The translations under genes and the position numbers were made by a program. Shown one piece after another: positions 16,457 to 24,999 of a stretch of DNA of 64,000 nt. The stretch comes from Mayfieldus sp963740555 (GTDB lineage: Bacteria; Actinomycetota; Thermoleophilia; Solirubrobacterales; 70-9): positions 62,001 through 126,000 of the forward strand of contig CAVUES010000012.1 in NCBI GenBank assembly GCA_963740555.1, in the 5' to 3' direction. How positions within the stretch are numbered: position 1 is the first letter of the stretch; each line of letters begins with the position of its first letter. A model generated the notes under the pieces. The model did not search any database. It was not told the DNA's origin and was given only the letters and a program-made list of their open reading frames with translations.

Positions 16457-18937
16457 CTAGACATCGAGGTTTGTGACGTCCTTGGCGTTCCGCTCGATGA
16501 AGTCCCGCCGCGGCTCCACCTGGTCGCCCATCAGCATCGAGAAGATGCGATCCGCCGCCGACGCGTCCTCCATCGTGACCCGCTGCAACGTGCGGCTCGC
16601 CGGGTCCATCGTCGTCTCGCGCAGCTCGTCGGCGTTCATCTCCCCCAACCCCTTGTAGCGGCTGAAGTTGACGCCCTGCTTGGCGATCTCCATCACCGCT
16701 CGGTGAAGGTCGACGAAAGAGAGCGCCTCCTCCGTCTTGCCGTTCAGGTTGACCTCGAACGGCGGTCGCCCGACCTGCTTCAGCAGCGCACCGTGCACCT
16801 CGGCCAGCCGGCGGTAGTCGTGGTGTTTGAACAGCTCGTCGGGAAGGGTGTGCGTGCGAGCGAGGCCCGACTTGCGGTGAATCGCCTTCACCTCCAGCGA
16901 GTCCTTGGAGTCCTTCAGGACCTCGGTCTCGAACGGCTCCTCGGGGGGCGACTTCGCCGACAGAAGCTTGCGCGCTCCGGCCAGGGTCGCCACTTCCTCG
17001 TCGAGCAGCTGTGACTCCTCCAGGAAGCGAACCAGGTCGTGGCCGAAATCGGCCTGCAGCGAGGATGCCCAGCCCTCGTACTCCTTCGAGCGCCGCACAT
17101 AGCTCTGCCAGCGGCTCTTGGTCAGCTTCTTGGAGCGGCCGTTGGCGTCGGTCAGCTGGAAGTCCTCGAGCTTGTCGCGCAACAGCAGCTCCTCCAGCTC
17201 CGCCTCACGCTCGACATAGGTCACCTTGCCGCCCGACTTGACGCCGTAGAGCGGTGGCTTGGCGATGTAGATGTAGCCGACGTCGAACAGCTCCGGCATC
17301 TGGCGGTAGAGGAAGGTCAGCACCAGGGTGCGGATGTGGGCTCCGTCCACGTCCGCGTCGGTCATCAGCACGACCTTGTGATAGCGGGCCTCCTCGATGT
17401 TGAACTCGTCGTGCACGCCGGTGCCGATCGCCGTGATCAGCGCCTGGATCTCGACGTTTGAGAGCACCTTGTCGATGCGGCTCTTCTCGGCGTTGATGAT
17501 CTTGCCCCGCAACGGCAGCACCGCCTGGGTGTTGCGGTCGCGGCCCTGCTTCGCCGAGCCGCCCGCCGAGTCGCCCTCGACCACGAACAGCTCCGCGTCG
17601 CGGGGGTCCTTGACCGTGCAGTCGGCCAGCTTCCCGGGCAGGGTGGAATTCTCGAGCGCCGACTTGCGGCGGGTCAGATCGCGTGCCTTGCGGGCGGCGT
17701 CGCGGGCGCGAGAGGCATCGACCGCCTTGGTGATGATCCGCCGCGCGTCGCCGGGGTTCTCCTCCAGGAACTCGCCGAGCTTGCGGTTGACGGCCTCCTT
17801 CACCAGGCCCTCGATCGGCGGGTTGCCAAGCTTGGTCTTGGTCTGGCCCTCGAACTGCGGGTCGTGCAGCTTCACCGAGACCACCGCGGTCAGCCCCTCG
17901 CGGACGTCCTCCCCGGCGAGGTTCTCGTCCTTCTCCTTCAGCAGGCCCTTGCCGCGGGCATAGGCATTGAGGGTTCGCGTGAGCGCCGAGCGAAATCCGG
18001 AGAGGTGGGTGCCGCCCTCGTGGGTGTTGATGTTGTTGGCGAAGCTGAACATCGACTCCTGGTAGGAGGTGTTCCACTGCATCGCCACCTCGACCTGGCC
18101 GTCGTCGGTCTCGCTCTCGAAATAGACGGCCTTGCGGTGCAGCTCGTCCTTGTTCTCGTTCAGGTGCTTGACGAAGTCCTGGATGCCGCCCTCGTACTGG
18201 AAGCTGACGCTCTTGGTCTCGCCCCGCTCGTCGATCAGCTCGATCTTCAGCCCACGGGTCAAAAAGGCGGTCTCGCGCAGGCGCTCGGCGAGGGTCTCGA
18301 AGTCGAAGGAGACCTCCTCGAAGACCTCGTCGTCGGGTAGGAAGGTGATCGTGGTGCCCGTGTCCTTGGCCTTGGCGCCGCGCTTGAAGTCCCCGGTCGG
18401 CTTGCCGCGCTCGTATTCCTGCGTCCACACATAGCCGTCGCGGCTGATCTCCAGCAGCAGGCGCTCGGAGAGAGCGTTGACGACCGAGACGCCGACTCCG
18501 TGCAGGCCGCCGGAGACCTTGTAGCCGGCGCCGTCTCCGAACTTGCCACCAGAGTGCAGGGTGGTCAGCACGACCTCGGCCGCGGGACGCTTCTCCTTGC
18601 GGTGCTCGTCGACCGGGATCCCGCGACCGTCGTCGGAGACCGTGCAGCTGTTGTCGGGGTGAAGGACCACGCGCACGCTGTCGCAGTAGCCGGCGATCGC
18701 CTCGTCGACCGAGTTGTCGACCACCTCGTAGACGAGGTGGTGCAGCCCGCGCGGGCCGGTCGAGCCGATGTACATGCCGGGCCGCTTGCGCACCGCCTCC
18801 AAGCCCTCGAGGACAGTGATGTCCTTGGCGTCGTAGGAAGCTCCGACCTTGCCCGAGGCCTTCGCGGTGCTCTTCTTGCTCTTACTGCTCGCGGAGGCCC
18901 GCTTCGTGGGCTTCGCAGGCGGCTTGCTTTCAGCCAA
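16457..18937 (-). CDS. gyrB: DNA gyrase subunit B with long TOPRIM insert
   Basis: 826 aa ATPase subunit of gyrase. GHKL domain with VDNSVDEA, DDGRGIPVD and GGLHGVGVSVVNALS; TOPRIM with EGDSAGGSA and DADVDGAHI; PPLYGV, then about 200 residues before FSRYKGLGEMN. Most actinobacterial GyrBs have only ~45 there, so this protein carries an insert like that of E. coli GyrB. A Lys/Ser-rich N-terminal extension (~30 residues) precedes the ATPase. TTG at 18937 has GGAAGGAA upstream and is the only well-placed start; the frame further up runs into the AT-rich spacer. Confidence 0.97.
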   Translation of the reverse strand: MAESKPPAKPTKRASASSKSKKSTAKASGKVGASYDAKDITVLEGLEAVRKRPGMYIGSTGPRGLHHLVYEVVDNSVDEAIAGYCDSVRVVLHPDNSCTVSDDGRGIPVDEHRKEKRPAAEVVLTTLHSGGKFGDGAGYKVSGGLHGVGVSVVNALSERLLLEISRDGYVWTQEYERGKPTGDFKRGAKAKDTGTTITFLPDDEVFEEVSFDFETLAERLRETAFLTRGLKIELIDERGETKSVSFQYEGGIQDFVKHLNENKDELHRKAVYFESETDDGQVEVAMQWNTSYQESMFSFANNINTHEGGTHLSGFRSALTRTLNAYARGKGLLKEKDENLAGEDVREGLTAVVSVKLHDPQFEGQTKTKLGNPPIEGLVKEAVNRKLGEFLEENPGDARRIITKAVDASRARDAARKARDLTRRKSALENSTLPGKLADCTVKDPRDAELFVVEGDSAGGSAKQGRDRNTQAVLPLRGKIINAEKSRIDKVLSNVEIQALITAIGTGVHDEFNIEEARYHKVVLMTDADVDGAHIRTLVLTFLYRQMPELFDVGYIYIAKPPLYGVKSGGKVTYVEREAELEELLLRDKLEDFQLTDANGRSKKLTKSRWQSYVRRSKEYEGWASSLQADFGHDLVRFLEESQLLDEEVATLAGARKLLSAKSPPEEPFETEVLKDSKDSLEVKAIHRKSGLARTHTLPDELFKHHDYRRLAEVHGALLKQVGRPPFEVNLNGKTEEALSFVDLHRAVMEIAKQGVNFSRYKGLGEMNADELRETTMDPASRTLQRVTMEDASAADRIFSMLMGDQVEPRRDFIERNAKDVTNLDV

Positions 18938-19000
18938 GAAATTCCTTCCGTTGGTCAGACAAAACCCCGATCGCCGGCGGCATCGAATCGGCCTCAACAC

Positions 19001-19159
19001 CAGCGTCGGGGCAAACGATCAAGTTGACATAAAGGATACCAGTTTCGGCCCCCGGAAAGACCGCCAAACAGTCACGAAATACCTGCAAATCACGCATTAT
19101 TTTAAGTTGCCGACTCGGCCCGCGGCACGCGGCCCCCGAAATCCCTGCAAAAGCGCTTG
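19001..19159. promoter_or_regulatory. AT-rich spacer between DUF721 and gyrB; probable gyrB promoter
   Basis: Clearly richer in A+T than its surroundings. On the minus strand it contains TGGTATCCT (extended -10 form) near 19034-19042 and an AT tract (TTAAAATAAT) near 19097-19107. No DnaA-box match was found. I see no ORF or RNA gene here; the likeliest content is the gyrBA promoter. Confidence 0.45.
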
Positions 19160-19175
19160 GGCTGGCTAGCCAGCC
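19160..19175 (-). terminator. 16-bp perfect palindrome at the DUF721 stop
   Basis: GGCTGGCTAGCCAGCC is a perfect palindrome spanning the TAG stop of the DUF721 gene. As RNA it would fold to a 6-bp stem with a CUAG loop, followed after ~9 nt by TTTT on the minus strand: a weak terminator or partial attenuator between dnaA-recF and gyrB. Confidence 0.4.
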
Positions 19176-19456
19176 AGCACCTTTAGGGTCTTCGGGGAGC
19201 GCTCTCCCAACCGCTCCGCGAGACGCTTCAGCAGCTCGCCCTCCATCAGGCTCAGCTCCTGCGCCCAGGTGGCGCTCTGACAGCGGATCGTCAGCACCCC
19301 GTCGTGCTCGGCAACCGGCTCGGCGGCGGCGGCGACCGCCTCACCGACGGCTTCGCTCCAAACCGTTTGGGCCGCCGCGAGGTCGGTGCGCGGCGCGCAG
19401 CGCTCGAGGGCGGTGCGCAGCGCGTGCGACGCCGGCCTCGGCGCCGGGCGGCCCAT
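19166..19456 (-). CDS. dciA: DUF721 protein, DciA-like helicase loader
   Basis: 96 aa with the DUF721 pattern: VWSEAVGEAVAAAAEPV, HDGVLTIRCQSATWAQELSLM and LLKRLAERLG. DciA proteins load the DnaB replicative helicase in most bacteria that lack DnaC or DnaI. Its ATG overlaps the recF TGA by one base, the conserved actinobacterial recF-DUF721-gyrB order. A DnaC-like ATPase lies next to dnaB at 58194-58916, so this genome appears to carry both loader types. Confidence 0.88.
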   Translation of the reverse strand: MGRPAPRPASHALRTALERCAPRTDLAAAQTVWSEAVGEAVAAAAEPVAEHDGVLTIRCQSATWAQELSLMEGELLKRLAERLGERSPKTLKVLAG

Positions 19457-20550
19457 CAGGCCACGGCCTTCAGCGCGGCGGCCGAGCCCGAGGGCATCCG
19501 CACCAGCCTCTCGGTAGCGCCGCTCGGCAGGGCGTCCTCGTCGGCGGCGCTGACCAGGCTCTGCCCGGCTCCCGCCAGACGCGACGCCAGCAGCTCGCGG
19601 TGGGCGGGGTCGAGCTCGCTCATCACGTCGTCGAGGAGCATCAACGGAGCGGGGGAGCCGGCGGCGATCAGAGCCGCGCGCTCGGCGAACAGAAGCGCGA
19701 GCAGCCCGGCCCGCTGCTCGCCCTGCGATCCATAGCGGCGCAGGGAGCGCCCGCAGAACTTCAGCTCCAGCTCGTCGAGGTGCGGGCCGAGCGACGTCCG
19801 CGCCCGCTGCAGGTCCGAGGCGCGGCGCTGCGCCAGAGCCTCTCGCAGGATCGAGGCGTCGGCCTCGCTGCGGGCGGCGTAGCGAAGCTCTGCGCCGTCG
19901 AGGCCAAGCTCCGCGGCCGCCTCGGCAAAGCGCGGCGCCAGATCGGCGACCGCCTCCTCGCGTGCCTCGATCAGCGGCGTCGCGGCGGCCACCAAGGCAG
20001 CATCCCAGGCGTCCAGCTCAGCCTCCGGCGAGAGCCCGGCGGCGACCCGGCGCAAGAGCGCGTTGCGCTGCGCGAGCGCCTGTCCGTAGTCCTGCCGCAA
20101 GCCCGAGCGCCCCGGCCAGCGCGCCGCGACGAAGCGGTCGATGTGGGCGCGGCGCTCCGCGGGTGGGCCCTTGACGAGGACCAGGCGGTCGGGGCTGAAG
20201 ACGACCAGATGCGGACGGTGGCGGGCGATCGTCTCGGGCGGGGCGGCCTCCCCGTCGAGCAGATGGCGCCGGCCCTCGACGCGCGAGACCGACGCCAGCA
20301 ACGAATGCGGAGCGAGGTCCTCGGCCACAACGCCAACCTCCGCGCGGGCCACCGACTCCCCGAAACGGATCAGCTCGCGACGATCGCGGGTTCTGAACGA
20401 GCGGCCGCTGAGGCCGAAATAGATCGCCTCGAGCAGATTCGTCTTTCCGGTCCCGTTGTCGCCGACGACCGAGGTGACCCCGGCCCCGATCTCGAGCTGT
20501 AGTCGATCGAGGCTGCGAAGGTCGCGAATATCGAGGCTGGACACCTTCAT
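19456..20550 (-). CDS. recF: DNA replication and repair protein RecF
   Basis: 364 aa SMC-like ATPase that helps load RecA at single-strand gaps. Walker A GDNGTGKTNLLEAI (~33), QGEQRAGLLALLFAER (signature region, ~305) and Walker B LMLLDDVMSELD with the D-loop following. ATG start 14 nt after the dnaN stop. Normal length and the standard dnaA-dnaN-recF order. Confidence 0.97.
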   Translation of the reverse strand: MKVSSLDIRDLRSLDRLQLEIGAGVTSVVGDNGTGKTNLLEAIYFGLSGRSFRTRDRRELIRFGESVARAEVGVVAEDLAPHSLLASVSRVEGRRHLLDGEAAPPETIARHRPHLVVFSPDRLVLVKGPPAERRAHIDRFVAARWPGRSGLRQDYGQALAQRNALLRRVAAGLSPEAELDAWDAALVAAATPLIEAREEAVADLAPRFAEAAAELGLDGAELRYAARSEADASILREALAQRRASDLQRARTSLGPHLDELELKFCGRSLRRYGSQGEQRAGLLALLFAERAALIAAGSPAPLMLLDDVMSELDPAHRELLASRLAGAGQSLVSAADEDALPSGATERLVRMPSGSAAALKAVA

Positions 20551-20564
20551 CCCGCGACCTCGCC

Positions 20565-21671
20565 CTACACGTTGAGGCGAATCGGCATCACCAGATAGCG
20601 GAAGTCCTCGCCCTCTCCGGGCTGCAGCAATCCCGGGCGCAGCGGCGAGATCAACCGCAGCAACAGCTCATCGCCCTCGATGCTCTCGATGCCGTCCTTG
20701 AGGAACTCCGGGTTGAAGCCGATCTCCAGCGGCTCGCCCTCGAACGCGGCCGGCATCGTCTCGGTCGCATCGCCCACCTCCGGCGTCTCCGCCGCCACCG
20801 TCAGCTCGCCCGACTTGAAAGAGAGCCGCAGCGGAGCGTTGCGCTGCGCGAGCTGGCTGACCCGGCGCGTCACCTCCAGGAACTCCTCGCGGGGAAGCCG
20901 CACGTCGTGGTCGTAGGACTCGGGGAGTAGCTGGGAGTGGTTGGGGAACTGTCCCTCGATCAGCCGCGTCGTCAGAACCACCCGGCCGGCCACGAAGACC
21001 GCCTGGTTTGGCAACAGCGAGATCTCCACCGTCTCCGCCTCCTCGCTGACCAGGATGCGGGCCAGCTCTCGCAAGGCCCGGGCGGGCACGTTCGCCTCCA
21101 GCTCGCCGCCGACCTCGGTCTCCAGCTCGGTTCGCTTGACGCTGAGCCGGTAGGAGTCGGTCGCGACCATCATCATCTCCTGACCGGAGGCGCTTACGAG
21201 CACCCCCGTGAGAACCGGCCGCATGTCGTCGCGCGAAGCGGCGCGGGCAACCAGCTCGACAGTGGCGGCGAAGGCGGGGGCTGGGATTCGCAGCGGCTCC
21301 GTGCTCGGGCTCGGGAATGGCGGAAAGTCTTCGGCAGGCAGGGTTCGAAGGTGAAAGACGGCGCTCCCGGAGCGAAGCTCGACGTCGCGCTCGGCCTCTC
21401 GGGTCTCGATCGCGACGTCATCCACTCCCAGCGACCTCACTACCTCGACCAGCTGCCGACCTGGAAGTAGGACGGAACCATCAGTGTCGACATCACCCTC
21501 GAGGTCGGTCTGCAGACTCATCTCGAGGTCAGTGGCGCGTAGCGCCAGCTTGCCCTCGGCACTGGAAAGCAAGATGCCACCGAGAGCTTGCGTCGTGGCG
21601 CGAGTAGAGACAGCGCGGCCGACGATCGCAAGACGAGCAACCAGCTCTTGACGCTGTGTGGTGATCTTCAA
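20565..21671 (-). CDS. dnaN: DNA polymerase III sliding clamp (beta subunit)
   Basis: 368 aa ring-forming processivity factor. Three clamp domains are recognisable, with RATTQALGGILLS and LRATDLEMSLQT in domain 1, RDDMRPVLTGVLV in domain 2 and the C-terminal YLVMPIRLNV, the conserved hydrophobic clamp tail. The start is TTG at 21671 with AAGGA 11 nt upstream; no ATG or GTG fits the conserved N-terminus MKITTQRQELVARL. Transcribed away from dnaA with recF. Confidence 0.97.
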   Translation of the reverse strand: MKITTQRQELVARLAIVGRAVSTRATTQALGGILLSSAEGKLALRATDLEMSLQTDLEGDVDTDGSVLLPGRQLVEVVRSLGVDDVAIETREAERDVELRSGSAVFHLRTLPAEDFPPFPSPSTEPLRIPAPAFAATVELVARAASRDDMRPVLTGVLVSASGQEMMMVATDSYRLSVKRTELETEVGGELEANVPARALRELARILVSEEAETVEISLLPNQAVFVAGRVVLTTRLIEGQFPNHSQLLPESYDHDVRLPREEFLEVTRRVSQLAQRNAPLRLSFKSGELTVAAETPEVGDATETMPAAFEGEPLEIGFNPEFLKDGIESIEGDELLLRLISPLRPGLLQPGEGEDFRYLVMPIRLNV

Positions 21672-21802
21672 ATGAGGTTTTCCTTAGTCATATTTAGCTC
21701 CGTGGATTCTGTGGAAAAGGGTGCTTTTTGGCTTCTTGATGCCAGATCTGCCCTGTGCGTTGCGGAGATCGGGGGGTTGGATTCTTACAGCGCTGGCGGG
21801 CG
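21672..21802. other. dnaA-dnaN spacer, candidate origin region
   Basis: 131 bp, more AT-rich than its surroundings toward dnaN. One DnaA-box-like 9-mer, TTTTCCACA, lies on the minus strand at 21718-21710 (one mismatch to TTATCCACA). No second good box was found. The gene order marks this as the usual actinobacterial oriC position, but the spacer is much shorter than in well-studied members, so the origin call is tentative. Confidence 0.35.
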
Positions 21803-23182
21803 TCAAGCGGCCGCGCCGAGCTGGCTGTGGATGTCGTCCCGTAGTTGCTCGAGCAGCTGTTGAGTCTTGGTGTCGCCCTCGGCGATGTGTTGATCGACGC
21901 GGCGGATCGCGTTGAGCACGGTGGCGTGATCGCGACCGCCGAACTCACGACCGATCTGCGCCAACGAGAGGTCGGTCATCTCTCGGCATAGGTAGATCGC
22001 CAGCTGGCGAGCTCGCAAGGGCGCTGCTGCACGGCTGGGCCCGACCAGCGACGACGGCGAAAGGTCGAACGAGGCAGCGACAGCCTCTTGAATCGCTTGA
22101 ACCGCGCTCGGCCGCGGCCTGGTACCGAGCGGGATGACCTCCTCGACCAGATCGACGCTGAGCGGCCGAGCGCGAAGCGATGCGTGGGCGATGACCCTTG
22201 TCAGCGCCCCATGCAGCTGGCGGACGTTGGCGTCGATGCGGCGCGCAAGGATGGTTAGCGCGTCGCTGTCGGCCACCTCGATGCCCGATTCGCGTACCAA
22301 GCGGCGCAGCACGATCAGGCGCGTGGCGAGGTTGGGTGGCTCGACGGCAACCGTGAGGCCCCACTCGAAGCGGTCGCGCAGGCGGGCGGCGAGAGTCGAC
22401 AGCTCGCTGGGGATCCGGTCCGCGGATAGCACCAGTTGGCTTCCGGCCTCATAGAGCGCGTTGAAGGTGTGGAAGAACTCCTCTTCGGTGTGGTGTTTGC
22501 CCTCCAGAAACTGGACGTCGTCGATCAAGAGCACGTCGATGTCGCGGTAGCGGCACTTGAACTCCTCCGCGCCGGAGGCATGAAGCGCGGCGACGAACTC
22601 GTTGGTGAAGGACTCCGCGGTCGTGTAGCGGACGGTCAGCTCCGGAGCGCTGTCGCGCAGGTAGTTGGCGATCGCGCCGAGCAGGTGCGTCTTGCCCAGC
22701 CCCGGCGGGCCGTGGAGGAAAAGCGGGTTGTAGGCCTCCGCGGGCGCCTCGGCGACGGCGAGCGCGGCCGCGTGGGCAATCCGGTTGCCCTCCCCGATCA
22801 CGAAGCGCTCGAAGGTGTAGTTGGGGTTCAGCGCCGCCTTTCCGCCGTCGTCTCCCGAAGCGGCTTCGGGCTCGGGCGGGGTGAAGCTGACCTCGCGCAG
22901 GCCGGCGGCGACCTGGGAGAGCGCCTGGCTGATCAAGGCCGCATAGCGGCGCTCGACCCACGCCCGGATCCCGTCAGGGGCCTTTATGTAGAGGGTGTCC
23001 CCCTGCATCGCCGCGGCGCGCAGGGGCTCCAGCCAGAGCCTGAAGGTCGCGTCGGGAACCGAGGCACGGAGCCTCTCCGTCACCGCCTGCCAGATCGAGC
23101 CGAGGTCCTGCTGCGCCGCCGAGTCGCTGATGCTGTCCTCGCCACGGGGGCGGGAAGTCGGCTGATCGGGGACGGACGGCAC
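21803..23182 (-). CDS. dnaA: Chromosomal replication initiator DnaA
   Basis: 459 aa from the GTG chosen here. Domain I (SIWQAVTERLRASVP...FRLWLEPL), a linker, AAA+ domain III with Walker A GPPGLGKTHL, Walker B LLIDDVQFL and sensor LSADRIPSELSTL, and DNA-binding domain IV with the signature GGRDHATVLNAIRRV. The frame is open to an ATG at 23401 overlapping rpmH, but the first ~73 residues there are low-complexity and unlike DnaA; GTG at 23182 has GAGAGGG upstream and fits domain I. Another GTG at 23245 is possible. Divergent from rpmH. Confidence 0.96.
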   Translation of the reverse strand: MPSVPDQPTSRPRGEDSISDSAAQQDLGSIWQAVTERLRASVPDATFRLWLEPLRAAAMQGDTLYIKAPDGIRAWVERRYAALISQALSQVAAGLREVSFTPPEPEAASGDDGGKAALNPNYTFERFVIGEGNRIAHAAALAVAEAPAEAYNPLFLHGPPGLGKTHLLGAIANYLRDSAPELTVRYTTAESFTNEFVAALHASGAEEFKCRYRDIDVLLIDDVQFLEGKHHTEEEFFHTFNALYEAGSQLVLSADRIPSELSTLAARLRDRFEWGLTVAVEPPNLATRLIVLRRLVRESGIEVADSDALTILARRIDANVRQLHGALTRVIAHASLRARPLSVDLVEEVIPLGTRPRPSAVQAIQEAVAASFDLSPSSLVGPSRAAAPLRARQLAIYLCREMTDLSLAQIGREFGGRDHATVLNAIRRVDQHIAEGDTKTQQLLEQLRDDIHSQLGAAA

Positions 23183-23376
23183 CTGGCTTGGACCCTCTCG
23201 TTGCGGTTCTGGTGACTCGGCGCCGGTGCGTTGGATCGCCGCCACCTCGAAGCGAGGCCGACCATACGTCGCCCCTCGACCGGCTGCACGACGCTCCCTC
23301 GCAATTCGCGCCGAAAACGTCGCGGCCGATCCGATCGGGTCCTCGGACAGTCGAAAGTCCGGGTGAGGCTTGACCG

Positions 23377-23382
23377 TATACT
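23377..23382 (+). promoter_or_regulatory. Probable -10 element (TATACT) of rpmH-rnpA
   Basis: TATACT 17 nt before the rpmH ATG. It lies in the dnaA-rpmH divergent spacer (23183-23399), which otherwise shows no ORF or DnaA box. Confidence 0.45.
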
Positions 23383-23399
23383 GGCGCCCGAGCCAGGCC

Positions 23400-23534
23400 A
23401 TGAAGCGGACCTACCAACCGAAGAAGCGCAAGCGCGCCCGCACCCACGGCTTTCGGGCCCGGATGCGCACGCGCGGTGGCCGCGCGATTTTGAAGCGCCG
23501 GCGCCGCAAGGGCCGAAAGCGCCTGGCGCCCTGA
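23400..23534 (+). CDS. rpmH: Ribosomal protein L34
   Basis: 44 aa, highly basic, beginning MKRTYQPKKRKRARTHGFRA and containing MRTRGGRAILKRRRRKGRKRL, the L34 signature. ATG at 23400-23402. The very short gene lies just before rnpA (2 nt between stop and next ATG), the universal rpmH-rnpA pair. Confidence 0.98.
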   Translation: MKRTYQPKKRKRARTHGFRARMRTRGGRAILKRRRRKGRKRLAP

Positions 23535-23536
23535 GG

Positions 23537-23923
23537 ATGGCCTCCGGAGACGCAGGCGCGCGCAAGCGGCGCCGCCTGTCACGCAGCGGCGAGTTCGACC
23601 GCGTCTACCGCGAGGGCTCCTCGCACGCGAACCGCTTCCTGGTCGTCTACAGCTTTCCCCGCTCCGAGGAAGACGCCGACGAGCCGCGGCTCGGCGTCTC
23701 GGTCGGCCGTAAGGTCGGCGGCGCGGTGGAGCGCAACCGCATAAAGAGGGCGCTGCGGGAGGCGTTCTGGAGCCTCGAGGAAGAGCTCTCGCATGGCCAC
23801 GACTTCGTTCTCGTCGCCCGAGCCGAGATCACCTCGCTGTGGGAGCGCGAGGGAGCCGAAGGTGTGAAGGCCTCGTTGCGTGAGGCCCTCGGAGGTACCT
23901 CACAGAAGGACCGTTTGTCGTGA
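23537..23923 (+). CDS. rnpA: Ribonuclease P protein component
   Basis: 128 aa basic protein that binds the RNase P RNA and helps mature tRNA 5' ends. Visible family features: RLSRSGEFDRVYREG at the N-terminus, and LGVSVGRKVGGAVERNRIKRALREAFW, which is the RNR motif (GRKVGxAVxRNxxKR). ATG 2 nt after the rpmH stop. Its TGA overlaps the yidD GTG. Confidence 0.97.
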   Translation: MASGDAGARKRRRLSRSGEFDRVYREGSSHANRFLVVYSFPRSEEDADEPRLGVSVGRKVGGAVERNRIKRALREAFWSLEEELSHGHDFVLVARAEITSLWEREGAEGVKASLREALGGTSQKDRLS

Positions 23924-24192
23924 AACGGTTGCTGCTGGCGCTGATTACCGCCTATCGGCGCTGGATCTCTCCGGGGCTGCCCCGACGCTGCCGCTACGAG
24001 CCCAGCTGCTCGGCCTATGCGGCGACCGCGATCCGCCGCTTCGGCCCCCTGCGCGGCGCCCTGCTCGCGTCGTGGCGCCTACTGCGTTGCAACCCGTTCA
24101 GCAACGGCGGTTTCGACCCGGTGCCCGATCGGTTCACCTTGCGCGTCCATCCGCAGGACCCGGCCGTATACCACGGTGAGGTGAAGACCTGA
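23920..24192 (+). CDS. yidD: Membrane protein insertion efficiency factor YidD
   Basis: 90 aa. Family motif RYEPSCSAYAATAIRRFGPLRG with Cys, then RLLRCNPFSNGGFDPVP. YidD assists YidC/Sec membrane insertion through an N-terminal amphipathic helix (LLLALITAYRRWISPGLP). GTG start overlaps the rnpA stop and its own stop overlaps the yidC ATG, so rnpA-yidD-yidC are coupled. Confidence 0.96.
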   Translation: MKRLLLALITAYRRWISPGLPRRCRYEPSCSAYAATAIRRFGPLRGALLASWRLLRCNPFSNGGFDPVPDRFTLRVHPQDPAVYHGEVKT

Positions 24193-24947
24193 TGCCGCTT
24201 CCGCCCGCCGACATATTCGCGCCCCTGGAGAACATCGCCAAGTCGATCCTCGACTTCTTTCACGACAACGTCGGCCTCACCTGGGGCACGTCGATCATCG
24301 CCTTGACGGTCGTGATCCGGGCGGCGCTGATCCCGCTCACCTACAAGCAGATCAAGGGCATGCGCGCCCTTCAGGCGCTGCAGCCGGAGATCAAGAAGAT
24401 CCAGGAGAAGTACAAGAACGACCGCCAGCGCCAGCAGCAGGAGATGATGAAGTTCTACCAGCAGAACAAGGTCAACCCGCTCTCCTCCTGCCTGCCGCTT
24501 GTGCTCCAGCTGCCGGTCTTCTTCGCCCTTTTCCGCCTTCTGCGTGGATCTGCCTTCAAGGCTGACGTCATGGCGAGCGGCGGCCAGAGCTGGCTGTTCA
24601 TCAACTCGGTGATCGAAAAGCCCCACGGGGCCGAGCTGATCATCCTGATGGTGCTGTTCATGGGCTCGATGGCGCTCTCGAGCTACGTCACCATGCAGGC
24701 GTCGCCGACCGCAGCCGGCAGCCAGCAGTACATATTCCTCGGCGCCTTCGCGCTGATCGGCGTTTTCTTCGTTCCCGCCTTTCCGGCCGGCTTGAGCCTC
24801 TACTGGATCACGACCAACTTCTGGACCGTGGGTCAGCAGTACGCGGCCGGAAAGCTGATCCCCGCCCCAGCGGTTCCCACGCCTGCGGAGGCGGCGGCCG
24901 TCAAAGCCCCACCACCACCACCGCGCAAGCGCAAGAAGCGCCGCTAG
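24192..24947 (+). CDS. yidC: Membrane protein insertase YidC/Oxa1
   Basis: 251 aa Oxa1-type insertase without the large periplasmic domain of Gram-negative YidC. Helices include WGTSIIALTVVIRAALIPL, carrying the conserved groove Arg, LPLVLQLPVFFALFRLL, GAELIILMVLFMGSMAL and a last pair ending LYWITTNFWTVGQQY. A cytoplasmic coiled-coil hairpin (LQPEIKKIQEKYKNDRQRQ) and a basic C-terminal tail (PPRKRKKRR), likely for ribosome contact, are present. ATG overlaps the yidD TGA. Confidence 0.97.
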   Translation: MPLPPADIFAPLENIAKSILDFFHDNVGLTWGTSIIALTVVIRAALIPLTYKQIKGMRALQALQPEIKKIQEKYKNDRQRQQQEMMKFYQQNKVNPLSSCLPLVLQLPVFFALFRLLRGSAFKADVMASGGQSWLFINSVIEKPHGAELIILMVLFMGSMALSSYVTMQASPTAAGSQQYIFLGAFALIGVFFVPAFPAGLSLYWITTNFWTVGQQYAAGKLIPAPAVPTPAEAAAVKAPPPPPRKRKKRR

Positions 24948-24986
24948 GGCACCGCGGCGGGTCCTGTCGCTTGACCCGCATCGACA

Positions 24987-24992
24987 TAGACT
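24987..24992 (+). promoter_or_regulatory. Probable -10 element (TAGACT), leaderless jag
   Basis: TAGACT sits 7 nt before the jag ATG, with no Shine-Dalgarno between. Confidence 0.5.
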
Positions 24993-24999
24993 CCCCCCG

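Noticed and set aside
14153..17014. A 953-codon open frame on the plus strand opposite gyrA and gyrB
   Set aside because: It is antisense to two unmistakable genes; long antisense frames are expected in high-GC codon usage. Its translation has no recognisable domain.
23183..23401. dnaA start at the ATG overlapping rpmH
   Set aside because: The extra ~73 residues are low-complexity, unlike DnaA domain I, and would leave no room for the rpmH promoter.
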